Positions 25,074 through 34,912 of a DNA stretch of 64,000 bases are shown one piece after another. The notes beneath the pieces were generated by a model, which did no database searches, had not been told where the DNA came from, and was given only the letters and a program-made list of their open reading frames with translations. Location of the stretch: positions 1,384,001 to 1,448,000 of the forward strand of contig NZ_CP117677.1 of assembly GCF_028622835.1 (NCBI RefSeq), given 5' to 3'. Origin of the DNA: Caloramator sp. mosi_1. Lineage in GTDB: Bacteria; Bacillota; Clostridia; Clostridiales; Caloramatoraceae. Each line of letters begins with the position of its first letter. Positions within the stretch are counted from its first letter, which is position 1. The position numbers and the translations under genes were made by a program.

Positions 25074-25866
25074 TTAAGGACATTACATTAGGACAATATC
25101 TTCCTGGAGATTCCGTAATTCATAAATTAGACCCAAGAATAAAAATAATATTATCTACCTTATACGTTATTAACTTGTTTATTATAAATAAATTTATTGG
25201 ATATCTTTATGTGGCTATTTTTACAGCCTTTATACTTTTAGTAGCTAAGATACCATTTAAATATATAATGAAGAGTTTAAAACCTATTTTATGGCTGTTA
25301 CTTTTTACAGCAGCTTTTAATGTATTGCTTACACCAGGTGAAATAGTTTATGCAAGATTTGGACCATTTGCTATTACAGACAAAGGGGTATATCTTGCAG
25401 GTTTTATGATATTGAGAATAGTATTTTTAATAGTCGGAACCTCTGTTTTAACCTTAACTACCTCACCAATAGCATTAACAGATGGAATTGAACTTCTACT
25501 TAATCCATTTAAAAGATAGGTGTTCCAGCACACGAACTTGCAATGATGATGACAATTGCTTTGAGATTCATACCAACATTAATAGATGAAACAGATAAAA
25601 TTATAAAAGCACAAAAGGCAAGAGGTGCTGACTTTGAATCAGGAAATTTAATTAACAGAGCTAAGAATTTGATTCCTATACTTGTACCTTTATTTATAAA
25701 TTCCTTCAGACGTGCTGATGAACTCGCATTAGCGATGGAAGCAAGGTGCTATAAAGGTGGAGAAGGTAGAACAAGGATGAAACAGTTTAATATAGAGAAA
25801 AATGATTATATATCAATATTAGTTATGATAACCTTTATTATTATCTCTATATTAAGTAGGAGATAA
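25070..25866 (+). CDS. ecfT: Energy-coupling factor transporter transmembrane protein EcfT
   Basis: Membrane coupling subunit, about 265 residues after repair. It begins [26 protein letters not shown], the family signature, and has several hydrophobic segments. The coupling helices are represented by ARG motifs: [12 protein letters not shown] and [13 protein letters not shown]. One A is missing near 25516 ([17 protein letters not shown]). It overlaps ecfA2 by 4 bases and lies 2 bases before truA. Confidence 0.93.
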
Positions 25867-25868
25867 AT

Positions 25869-26598
25869 ATGAAAAATATTAAATTAGTCATTGAATATGA
25901 TGGAACAAACTATGTAGGATGGCAAAGACAAAAAAATGGTCTTTCAGTATCAGAAGTTATTGAAGGAGCCATTTATGAAATAACTAAACAAAATGTAGAC
26001 CTTATAGGTTCAGGAAGAACAGATGCAGGTGTACACGCACGAGGGCAAGTAGCTAATTTTTTATAGATACAAAAATTCAACCTGAACGTTTAAAAGATGC
26101 AATAAATAGCAAACTTCCATCAGATATAACTATTGTTAATTCAATGGAGGTTGCTAAAGATTTTCATTCAAGGTACAACTGCAAAGGAAATGGTATAGCT
26201 ATACGATTTTTAATAGGCAAGAGCCATCTCCGTTTTATAACAAATATGCAGCACATATAAAGTATAATCTTGACTTAGAAAAATGAAAGCTGCAGCACAA
26301 TATTTAATAGGTACCTACGATTTTGCTGCATTTAAATCAGAAGGAAGTTCAGTTAAAACTACTGTTAGAACAATATACAGCATAGATATTGTTAAAAACG
26401 GAGATATTATACGTTTAGATTATAAAGGAGATGGATTTCTTTATAATATGGTAAGAATAATAACGGGTACCTTAATTGATGTTGGTAGGGGCAAAAAATA
26501 CTATGGATATCCTTAAAATTTTGGAATCAAAGGATAGAAGCTTAGCGGGTTTTACAGCCCCAGCCTGTGGATTGTGTTTGGAAAAAGTTTATTATTAA
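25869..26598 (+). CDS. truA: tRNA pseudouridine(38-40) synthase
   Basis: Modifies the anticodon arm at positions 38-40; about 244 residues after repair. It begins [21 protein letters not shown]; the catalytic Asp lies in [18 protein letters not shown]. Later motifs are [12 protein letters not shown] and [13 protein letters not shown], ending [14 protein letters not shown]. Four breaks are inferred near 26060, 26193, 26283 and 26495. The position after ecfT and before rplM is the usual Firmicutes order. Confidence 0.92.
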
Positions 26599-26605
26599 AT
26601 TAAGC

Positions 26606-26634
26606 TTGACACACCCGGCTCAATGTATTAAAAT
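26606..26634 (+). promoter_or_regulatory. Sigma-A promoter for rplM-rpsI
   Basis: TTGACA (26606-26611), a 17-base spacer and TAAAAT (26629-26634), beginning 8 bases after the truA stop. It gives rplM-rpsI its own transcript. Confidence 0.8.
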
Positions 26635-26640
26635 AAAAAA

Positions 26641-26721
26641 TGGTGTAATTTACGATACTAAGATCCACTGGCCCCGGATCTTTATCGATAGAGAGATTCA
26701 ATAAGTCAAGGAGGGAAAAAG
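26641..26721 (+). promoter_or_regulatory. Candidate L13-type ribosomal leader upstream of rplM
   Basis: The ~80-base leader contains AAGATCC (26660-26666) pairing with GGATCTT (26676-26682) over a 9-base loop, then CAAGGAGGG before the ATG. A ribosomal-protein leader is known upstream of rplM in Firmicutes (the L13 leader). I cannot confirm membership without a covariance model. Confidence 0.5.
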
Positions 26722-27156
26722 ATGAAAACATACATGGCAAAAACTCAAGAAGTAGAAAGAAAATGGTATGTTGTTGATGCTACTGACAAGACTTTAGGAA
26801 GACTTGCAAGCCAAATAGCTACAATACTAAGAGGAAAGCATAAGGCGATTTATACTCCAAACGTAGATACTGGTGACTTTGTAATAGTTATAAATGCTGA
26901 AAAAGTTGCTTTAACTGGTAAGAAGTTAGATCAAAAACTATACAGACATCACTCACTATATCCAGGTGGATTAAAGGAAATCCCATATAGAAGACTATTA
27001 GAAACTAAGCCAGAATTAGCAATAGAAGAAGCAGTTAGAAGAATGCTACCAAAGGGACCTCTTGGAAGAAAGATGGCAAAGAAACTTAAGGTATACAGAG
27101 GTGCAGAACATAATCACCACGCTCAAAAACCAGAAGTACTTGAATTAAAGTATTAA
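26722..27156 (+). CDS. rplM: Large ribosomal subunit protein uL13
   Basis: L13, 144 residues, intact. It begins [33 protein letters not shown] and contains [30 protein letters not shown] and [29 protein letters not shown]. The ribosome site is CAAGGAGGG. It is co-transcribed with rpsI. Confidence 0.97.
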   Translation: MKTYMAKTQEVERKWYVVDATDKTLGRLASQIATILRGKHKAIYTPNVDTGDFVIVINAEKVALTGKKLDQKLYRHHSLYPGGLKEIPYRRLLETKPELAIEEAVRRMLPKGPLGRKMAKKLKVYRGAEHNHHAQKPEVLELKY

Positions 27157-27181
27157 TGTGGTGTGAAGGGAGGAAGGAAAG

Positions 27182-27574
27182 ATGGCAAAGGTTCAATACT
27201 TTGGAACAGGTAGAAGAAAGACATCTATAGCAAGAGTAAGATTAGTTCCAGGAGAAGGAAACATCGTTATAAATAAAAGAGATATAGACAATTACTTTGG
27301 TCTTGAAACTCTTAAGGTTATAGTAAAGCAACCACTTGTTTTAACTGGAACACTTGATAAGTATGATGTACTTGTAAATGTTCACGGTGGTGGATTTACA
27401 GGTCAAGCAGGTGCTATAAGACACGGTATAGCAAGAGCACTTGTTCAAGCTGATGCTGATTTAAGACCAGTTCTTAAGAAGGCAGGTTTCCTAACAAGAG
27501 ACCCAAGAATGGTAGAAAGAAAGAAGTACGGTCTAAAGAAGGCAAGAAGAGCACCACAATTCTCAAAGAGATAA
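27182..27574 (+). CDS. rpsI: Small ribosomal subunit protein uS9
   Basis: S9, 130 residues, intact. It starts [21 protein letters not shown] and ends [24 protein letters not shown]; the basic C-terminal tail touches P-site tRNA. It sits 25 bases behind rplM and 15 bases before a strong terminator. Confidence 0.97.
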   Translation: MAKVQYFGTGRRKTSIARVRLVPGEGNIVINKRDIDNYFGLETLKVIVKQPLVLTGTLDKYDVLVNVHGGGFTGQAGAIRHGIARALVQADADLRPVLKKAGFLTRDPRMVERKKYGLKKARRAPQFSKR

Positions 27575-27589
27575 TTTACTTATTATATA

Positions 27590-27630
27590 CAGGAACTGCA
27601 CATATGCAGTTCCTGTTTTGTTTTTGTTTT
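27590..27630 (+). terminator. Intrinsic terminator after rpsI
   Basis: CAGGAACTGCA (27590-27600) pairs perfectly with TGCAGTTCCTG (27605-27615) over a CATA loop, then TTTTGTTTTTG. Strong classical terminator. Confidence 0.92.
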
Positions 27631-27688
27631 GTTATTATTATTTTTCAAATGCATATAATAATTATTGAATAATTAAAATAGGGTGGTT

Positions 27689-28369
27689 ATGATGATAAAA
27701 AGATATATTGCAGTAGTTTTAGCAATAGCTGTAGGTTTTATTTTATATATGAAGATACCTGCCTTTGGGTTTAACACAAATAAGGTTATAATAATTGATG
27801 CAGGACACGGTGGAATAGATCCAGGAGCAATAGGTAGAGATGGGACTATAGAAAAGGATATAAACCTTAGCATATCTCAAAAACTGAAGGGCTATCTTGA
27901 GGATGCTGGGTATACCTGCATAATGATTAGGGAGGTTGACGAGGGGTTATATAGTGAGTATGGTAGAATAAGAGATAAAAAGAACGAAGATTTAAGAAAC
28001 AGAAAGCAGTTTATTAAAAAGTACAAGGCTAATCTATTCATTAGTATACACTTAAACTTTTTTCCTGAAAGTCAATATTATGGTGCACAGGTGTTCTATC
28101 CTAAAAATGATGTAGAAAGTGAGAAAATAGCAAAATTAGTTCAACAGGAGCTAATAAAGACATTAAATAGAGGAAATAAAAGAGAAGCAAAGGGTACAAA
28201 TGATATATACGTAATAAGAGACAATCAGATACCCTCAATATTGATTGAATGTGGTTTTTTATCAAATTATGAAGAAGAGCAGCTACTTAAATCAGATATG
28301 TATCAAAATAAAATAGCCTGGGCCATTTTTAAAGGTATTTCGACATATTACCTGGGAAATAGTAAATAG
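27689..28369 (+). CDS. cwlD: Germination-type N-acetylmuramoyl-L-alanine amidase CwlD
   Basis: Amidase_3 family, about 226 residues, intact. An N-terminal membrane segment (residues 5-20) anchors or exports the protein. Zinc and catalytic motifs: IIDAGHGGIDPGAIG (His), FISIHLNFF (His) and SILIECGFLSNYEEEQLL (Glu). CwlD acts in forming muramic-delta-lactam in spore cortex, so the organism probably sporulates. Location after rpsI is common in Clostridia. AATAGGGTGG favours the ATG at 27689 or 27692 over an in-frame GTG at 27683. Confidence 0.9.
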   Translation: MMIKRYIAVVLAIAVGFILYMKIPAFGFNTNKVIIIDAGHGGIDPGAIGRDGTIEKDINLSISQKLKGYLEDAGYTCIMIREVDEGLYSEYGRIRDKKNEDLRNRKQFIKKYKANLFISIHLNFFPESQYYGAQVFYPKNDVESEKIAKLVQQELIKTLNRGNKREAKGTNDIYVIRDNQIPSILIECGFLSNYEEEQLLKSDMYQNKIAWAIFKGISTYYLGNSK

Positions 28370-28373
28370 TAAT

Positions 28374-28410
28374 AAAACCGTCCTTACGTTTAATAAATAA
28401 GGACGGTTTT
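28374..28410. terminator. Bidirectional terminator between cwlD and the PhoU-transporter operon
   Basis: AAAACCGTCCTTA (28374-28386) and TAAGGACGGTTTT (28398-28410) form a 13-bp stem with A and T flanks, able to terminate both converging transcripts. Confidence 0.85.
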
Positions 28411-28430
28411 AAATTTACTTATTAATATGC

Positions 28431-30026
28431 TTATTGTAATATCTTTATTATATCCCTTGTTGTTAAAGCTATTTTATATGCGTGGTCGCCAACTCTCTCA
28501 AGGTTTGTTAAAGAATCTAAAAATATCATTCCACTATTAGGATTACAAATACATTTATTTAACCTATCGATATGGTCCTTTCTTAATTGTTTTTCTACAG
28601 CATCAATTTTCTGTTCAAGTTCAATTACTTCTTTTATTTTTCTAAATCTCTATTTTTTAGAGCTTCTAATGCTTTAGCAAAAGAACTATGGCATAATTCG
28701 AAAAAATATTTTAATTCAACTGAAGCTTCTTCAGAAAAGTTAATGTAGTGATTAAACTTATATTCTGCAAGATCTAAAAGGTTTATAGCGTGGTCTCCAA
28801 CACGTTCCATATCATTTATCATATTATATAAACTCATAATTACTTCTGATTCACCATAGGTTGGATTTTTCATTGACAGCTTAGTTAAAAATTCATTAAT
28901 GCGTCCTCAAGATAATCAAGTAAATCTTCATCCTTTTGTATTTGATTTATGTTATTTCTTCTAAAATCGAATATTAAATTAAAGGATTTTTCAAGGTTTA
29001 GTAGAGCTATTTCTCCCATTCTGCTAATTTCTTTAATACATTGTTCAATTGCTACAGAGGGGTATTAGTAACATAAGGGTTAATATATTTAAATCTCCTT
29101 GTATTACTGTTAGTTTTAGTAGGATATACATTATTTAAAAGACTCTTAATTATTGAATCTGAAAGTAATATTGAAATTAAAGAACCAAGTAGGTTAGTTA
29201 AAATATGCAAAAGAATAATATTTAATGATAAAGATGATGTTGCGTTTAATAGTTTAGGATTTAAAAGGAATACTATAAACACAGCAAAAGCACCTATTAT
29301 ATTAATTATAAAATGTATGAAGGAGGTTATAATAATGTGTCTTTCTTGTTTATAGGATTTTAATAAAACAAACAGAGAAGAACCTATGTTAGCTCCTATA
29401 ACTGTAAAAACAGCAGAATTAAATCCTATAACATCGTTTTGTACAAAAGGAACAAGTAGTATGACGATTGCATTACTACTTCTAAAAATAAGAGCAATTA
29501 GAGTACCTAAAAATAAACTTGAAATATAGTTATTTTTGATTAAATGGATAAGTTGATTTTCTATTGTGCCAGTTTTTATATAAATTAAAGAGACCAAAGA
29601 AGTCCAATGCTTAAAAGCATTTGACCTAAATTATATATATTTTTCTTAGTATTTTTATTAACAAATAGAATTATAAAAGTACCAACAAATACAAAAGATA
29701 GGGGATTATAGAAATATTTAATAGTATAACAATAGGAATTAGTGATGCACCAATGTTGACACCACATATAAAGTACAGTATATTTATAAATTCAATAGAT
29801 CCTGCCTCAAGTATACTTGAGTAGGTTGTTGCTGAAATAGTACTACTTTCAGTTATAAAAGAAAATATAATTCCTTCAAATAAGGAATGTATTTTTTATT
29901 TGTTTTCTGTTTAAATTGATTATGAAACCAGTAGCTAAAGTAATTTTGAGAAGAATGGCTAAGCATTCCAAGCGAAAAAATAAGTAAACCTATTCCACCT
30001 AATAAATTATAAATTTGTGTTTTCAT
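28431..30026 (-). CDS. Na/Pi-cotransporter-PhoU fusion, divergent paralogue
   Basis: About 533 residues after repair. The N-terminal half is hydrophobic with two repeat-like blocks; the C-terminal half is a PhoU-like helical domain (EISRMGEIALLNLEKSF, NMINDMERVGDHAINLLDLAEYKF, SLTNLERVGDHAYKIA). The two QSSSA-type signatures of the family are degenerate here: ITESSTISATTYSS and FRSSNAIVILLVP. GVNIGASLIP and GANIGSSLFV keep the GANIGT positions. Six single-base losses are inferred, near 29900, 29695, 29595, 29058, 28897 and 28640. Substrate is uncertain because of the altered signatures. It is the last gene of a minus-strand operon. Confidence 0.8.
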
Positions 30027-30186
30027 CTGTATTCCCCCATTGATAGTTTCATTACTAATATTATATCAAATGCATTCTTTATATTACACAAAAAGTGTAA
30101 TTAACTTAGTTTACAGCTAAAAATATTTTAAAAGTGCCATAGACAATAGTGATTTTAACACCTTGTTTATGGCACCTTAAAACTAA

Positions 30187-30401
30187 TTATTCATCCTTTT
30201 TCATACAATGTGGGCAAGGATAGTAAAAGGGATGATCTAAAAGTAGTGAAGCTTCATTTAGTGAACTATACATATCAATTGCTTCTTTATCTATGCTATC
30301 AATATTACATTCAGGCTTTTCGTTTACTAAATCGTGCAGTGTCTTTTTTCAATATCATATAGATATCTTTTACCATAGTAGGGTTCTTCGTATCTTCTCA
30401 T
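30187..30401 (-). CDS. Small conserved-looking protein with a C-terminal CPHC motif
   Basis: 71 residues after restoring one A near 30346. It starts MRRYEEPYYGKRYLYDIEKK and ends FYYPCPHCMKKDE. The lone CxxC plus Cys32 could bind metal only as a dimer or with a partner. An ATG behind GGAGTGAAAAT and a start 5 bases after the upstream transporter stop argue for a real gene in the same operon. I do not recognise the family. Confidence 0.65.
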
Positions 30402-30405
30402 ATTT

Positions 30406-32013
30406 TCACTCCTTAAAATCAAGTACCATTTGTGCAATATTGTTAGAATGGTCTCCAATTCTTTCGATATTGCTTATTAAATCTAAGAAAATAGTTCCAC
30501 TTGAAGTTGAACATATACCCTTGTTTAGTCTATCTATATGCTCGTTTCTAAGTTGTTTTTCCATCATATCAATTTTACCTTCAGCCTCAAGAACCTTTTG
30601 TGCAAGAGTAAAGTCAAAGTTATTAAGAGCTTCTATTGAAGAATCAACTGCGTATTTTGCAACACTATATATTTCCTTAAGTTCCTTTATTGCATCATCT
30701 GAAAATATTAATTTATTATCTATCCTATATTGTGCAAGTTCTGCTATATTATCAGCGTGATCGCCAATTCTTTCTATATCATTTACTACGTGGAATAAAG
30801 ATGTTATAATTTCTGAATCGTGTTCAGAAAGGGAAGTATTTGATAATGCTACCATAAAGGCAGTTATCTCTCTTTCAAGGAAGTTTACAACTTGTTCTAC
30901 TTCAAAAACTTTATTTATAAGTTTTGTATCTTCATTAAAGAATGCTTCCATTGAAGTAGTTAAGTTTTCGGATGCAATTTTTCCCATTCTTGAAACTTCT
31001 TTAATAACTTGACCAACTGCTATAGATGGCGTTTCAAGAAGTCTTGAATCAAGATGTTCAAGGGTCATTGCAGTTGCTTCCTTTTCTTCTCCAGGAACTA
31101 ACCATTTAACCCATTTTACTAAAAGTGGTATAAAAGGAGCTTGAATTATAACGTTTGTAAAGTTAAATATTGTATGTGAATTAGCAATTTGTCTTTTTAT
31201 ATCTCCTCCAAGTAGAGGAATTAATTTTACAACAACTGGAAGTATTGCCATAAAAATAAGTGTACCTATTAAGTTAAAGGATAGATGTATAAATGAAGCT
31301 CTTCGTGCGTTTTTACTTGCTCCTATACTTGCAAGCATTGCTGTAACACAAGTACCTATGTTATCACCAAATAATATTGGTAGAGCAACGTTAAGTGGCA
31401 TAGCGTTTACTCCAGCAAGGGCTTGAAGTATACCTATTGTAGCACTACTACTTTGAACAACAGCTGTCATTCCAAGACCTACCAAAACTCCAAGTATTGG
31501 ATGAGTTCCTAATGTTATGATTAAATTTCTAAAGCCATCCATTTGCGCAAGAGGCTTCATTGAATGTTCCATCATTTTCATACCAACAAATAGAACACCA
31601 AAACCAAAAACTATCTCTCCGATATCCTTTGTTTTCTTTTATTAGAAAACATAAGCATAGCAGCACCAATTGCAAGTATCAATGGAGCAATATCAGTAAG
31701 TTTAAAGGCTATAAGCTGTGCAGTCATAGTTGTACCTATGTTTGCACCCATTATAACTCCAGCTGCTTGATATAGATTCATAAGTCCTGCGTTAACAAAA
31801 CCAACTGTCATAACAGTTGTTGCAGATGAACTTTGGATAATTGCAGTAACAAGTGCACCTACAGTGATTGCAAATAATCTGTTGGTTGTTAAAACCTCAA
31901 GTATCTTTTTAGCTTTTCACCTGCAGCTTTTTGAGTCCTCCTCCCATCATATGCATACCATAGACGAAAAGACCAAGACCACCAAGCAGTTCAAAGATCA
32001 TTTTTGCATTCAT
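30406..32013 (-). CDS. Na/Pi cotransporter family protein with C-terminal PhoU domain (NptA/YjbB type)
   Basis: About 536 residues after repair. The membrane half has both canonical signatures, QSSSATTVMTVGFVNAG and QSSSATIGILQALAG, plus GANIGTTMTAQL and GDNIGTCVTAML. The cytosolic half is a tandem PhoU-like helical domain (VVNDIERIGDHADNIAELAQY and LISNIERIGDHSNNIAQM). The family imports phosphate with Na+. Three single-base A losses are inferred near 31945, 31913 and 31633. It is the first gene of the minus-strand operon behind TTAACA repeats, so phosphate-starvation induction is likely. Confidence 0.88.
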
Positions 32014-32040
32014 AATATACCCCCATCTTTTACATTATTA

Positions 32041-32075
32041 TAACGCGTAAACAAAGACTTTTACGCGTTATTTTT
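32041..32075. repeat. Inverted repeat TAACGCGTAAA / TTTACGCGTTA in the leader of the phosphate operon
   Basis: Perfect 11-base arms at 32041-32051 and 32060-32070 with an 8-base spacer, and TTTTT on the plus-strand side. Read on the minus strand it lies between the proposed start of transcription (~32114) and the first ATG (32013), and overlaps a second TATAAT (32035-32040). It could be an RNA hairpin or a protein-binding palindrome. Confidence 0.6.
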
Positions 32076-32120
32076 CGACAAATTAATTTTAAATAAGATA
32101 TATTTTTACACACGTAGTTA

Positions 32121-32163
32121 ATTATAGTTACCCAATGTTAAATCTGTGTTAAGTTTGTGTTAA
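32121..32163 (-). promoter_or_regulatory. PhoP-box promoter of the phosphate transporter operon
   Basis: On the minus strand three TTAACA repeats occur exactly 11 bases apart (plus-strand TGTTAA at 32136-32141, 32147-32152 and 32158-32163). Ten bases beyond the last repeat is TATAAT (32126 down to 32121). This is the layout of PhoP-activated promoters in B. subtilis: repeats with 11-base period just upstream of the -10, in place of a good -35. A phoPR pair is not in the window. Confidence 0.75.
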
Positions 32164-32284
32164 TAAAAGAAAATATTTAACTTGAATATAATGTTGAATT
32201 AATATAAATTTAACAATCCACTATATTAATTATACATTTGATTAAATACTTTATAAAGTATAAAATTAAAGAGGGGTGATTAAA

Positions 32285-34904
32285 ATGTATTTAAAAGAGC
32301 TTGAGCCATTTAATAATAGAATAATTTCAAAAATTAATATAGATGAAAGACCAGCGAATTATGTTAATTTTCCTTCAGATTTATCTGATGAATTAAAGGA
32401 TTTTTAATTGTAAAGGGTTTTAAAAAACTTTATTCACATCAAAGGGAGATGTATGAGCATTCTAAAAAGGGTGAAAATGTAATAATAACTACTCAGACAG
32501 CAAGTGGGAAAACACTAAGTTTTTGCTTCCAGTTGTAGATGAAATACTTAAGGATAATAAAACAAGAGCTATATTTGTATATCCTACAAAGGCCCTTGCA
32601 AATGACCAATTTAGAAATATACTGCCCTTTATTGAATATTTTGGAGAAGATAGAATACAAGCAGGTATTTATGATGGGGATACTCCCCTAATGAGAGAAC
32701 AAGGATTAGAAAAACAGCAAATATTATTTTAACAAATCCTGAAATGCTTAATTCGGCCTTTTTACCAAACCATAGTTTATATGGTTTTAATCACGTATTT
32801 TCTAAGTTAAAGTTCTTTGTTGTAGATGAACTTCACGTTTATAGAGGTGCCTTTGGTTCACATATGGCCAATATTATAAGAAGATTAAAAGAATATGCAA
32901 ATACTATAGGTCAAACCCTCAATATCTTTTTAGCTCAGCAACTATAGCAAACCCAAAGGAACTTGTTGAAACGTTAACAGGTGAAGAATTTTATCACGTT
33001 AAGAAGGATGGTTCGCCATCCCATAAAAAGCACATTTATATTTGGCAACCTCCCTATATTAGAGATTCAGAATATAGAAAGACTCCTGAAGAAGAAGCAG
33101 CAGAAATAATACCAGATATGATACAAAATGGGAGACGATTTATAACTTTTTGTAAAAGTAGGCGTGAAGTTGAGGTCGTTTTAAAGGAAACAAGGGATAA
33201 ATTATCAAATATAGAATACATACCAAGTTTGTTAGATTTAACCGATAAGATAGCAGGTTATAGAGGAGGGTATAAAAAAGAAGAAAGAAAAGACATAGAG
33301 AAAAGACTTGTTAAGGGAGATATAAACGGTGTAATTGCAACAAATGCATTAGAACTTGGTATAGATATAGGGGACATTGATATTGTAATATGTTCAGGGT
33401 TCCCAGGCACCAAGGCATCATTTTGGCAGCAGATAGGACGTGCAGGAAGAAGAAAAGAAGCAGTTGGCATATTGATACTTGATGTTGGACCTATATATCA
33501 ATATATAGCAGTAAATAGTGAATTTTTATTAAAGACAGGTATAGAAAATGCCGTTTTAGATAAAAACAATCTATTTATTCAACTTGCTCACGTAAGAGCA
33601 GCAGCTGCAGAACTACCACTTACCCTTGACGATGCAGAATTATTCCCTGATATTGCAGAGATAATACCTGTTCTTCTAAAGGCAGGAGAATTAAAGAATG
33701 ATGGTGGAATATTTACTTGGATTGGTAAGGAACATCCAGCAGGTGATTTTAGTTTAAGAAATATATCAAGGGATATATACAAGGTAATTAATAAGATAAA
33801 TGGAGAGATGCTGACAGAGATGGATGAATATCAGGCCTTCCACGAGGTATACGAAAAGGCAATCTATATGCACGATGGTGTGCAGTATATGGTTGAAAAA
33901 CTTGATTTGGTAAATAGAATTGCAACTGTTTTTCCAATAGAAGTTAATTATTTCACTGTTCCATTTACAGATACAATGGTAAATATAATAAAGGAATTTA
34001 AGAACACAGAATTTGCAAGAACTACTGCAACCTTTGGAGATGTTCTAATAAAAGAGGCAGTAGTGGCTTATAAGATGATTCAGTTTCACAACAGGCAAAA
34101 TTTAGGCTTTGAGTCTATAAGGGATAACCTTTTACTACCCTTGAAACAGAAGGATTATGGTATCTAATACCACAGGATGTCGATGATGTTTTAAACCTAT
34201 ATACAGAATTTAATTACTATAACGGAATAAAGCACGCACTTCTTACAGCAGCAAGGATCAGGACTATGGCAACAGCAGAGGATATTGGAGCGACTATGTT
34301 TAACACTGTTGAGAAGGATGGAGAAATAAAAAGGGCCTATGTAATACTATATGATTTATATCCAGGCGGATTAGGTTTTACAGAAAAGGCCTTTGATTAT
34401 GCAAGGAAATCCTATTAGATGCCATAAATATGTTGAAAAATTGTAAATGTAAAGATGGATGTCCAGCTTGTGTTGGAGACTATCACCTTGATAAAAAGAT
34501 GGTTCTTTGGGCACTTGAAGGTATGATAAAAGATGTGGAGGAGACTCCAAAGGTAACAAAAAGGTAGAAGAAGTCATTGTTGAGGAGAATAAATATTTTA
34601 AGTTAGAAGAATTAGAGTATAAATGGAAGGATTTTAGAAGCTTTTTAAGGTCAAGGAGTGAAGCCTTCTTAGGATTTTTTAACATAGTAGATGAGGTTGA
34701 AGTTAGAGGAAATGTATTAGTCCTAAATGTTACATCTTCCTTTTTAAAGAATGGATAATGGATACTTTAAATAAAGCAAAAATTGAAAATATAATAAGAA
34801 GATATGTAGAGGTTAATGATAATTTTTCTATAGATGTGAATGTAATAAATTATGAAAGCAAAATCGATAAAATTATTAGAAGATATGATGATTTAAATAG
34901 GTAG
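32285..34904 (+). CDS. mrfA: MrfA/YprA-type DEAD/DEAH helicase with C-terminal zinc-binding domain
   Basis: 3'-5' DNA helicase family known in B. subtilis for mitomycin-damage repair; about 875 residues after repair. Motifs in order: Walker A TTQTASGKTLSF, Ia YPTKALANDQF, DELH box FVVDELHVYRGAFGSH, motif III SSATIANP, TNALELGIDIGDID (V) and QQIGRAGRRKEAVGI (VI). The C-terminal DUF1998/MZB region ends with the zinc cysteines NCKCKDGCPACVGDYH. Eight single-base losses are inferred near 32404, 32520, 32718, 32930, 34145, 34412, 34562 and 34748. The usual nuclease partner MrfB (YprB) is not adjacent; a UvrD-like gene follows 8 bases downstream. Confidence 0.88.
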
Positions 34905-34912
34905 GTGAGATT

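Noticed and set aside
29585-29767. Stand-alone Cys/Trp-rich short protein on the minus strand (MWCQHW...).
   Set aside because: Its first part is the wrong frame of the Na/Pi-PhoU paralogue; the second half (FVFVGTFIILFVN) is a piece of that protein after a C-run loss.
32285-34904. Several separate small helicase-fragment genes.
   Set aside because: Motifs I to VI and the zinc cysteines occur in the correct order and spacing, and eight single-base corrections give one 875-residue frame.
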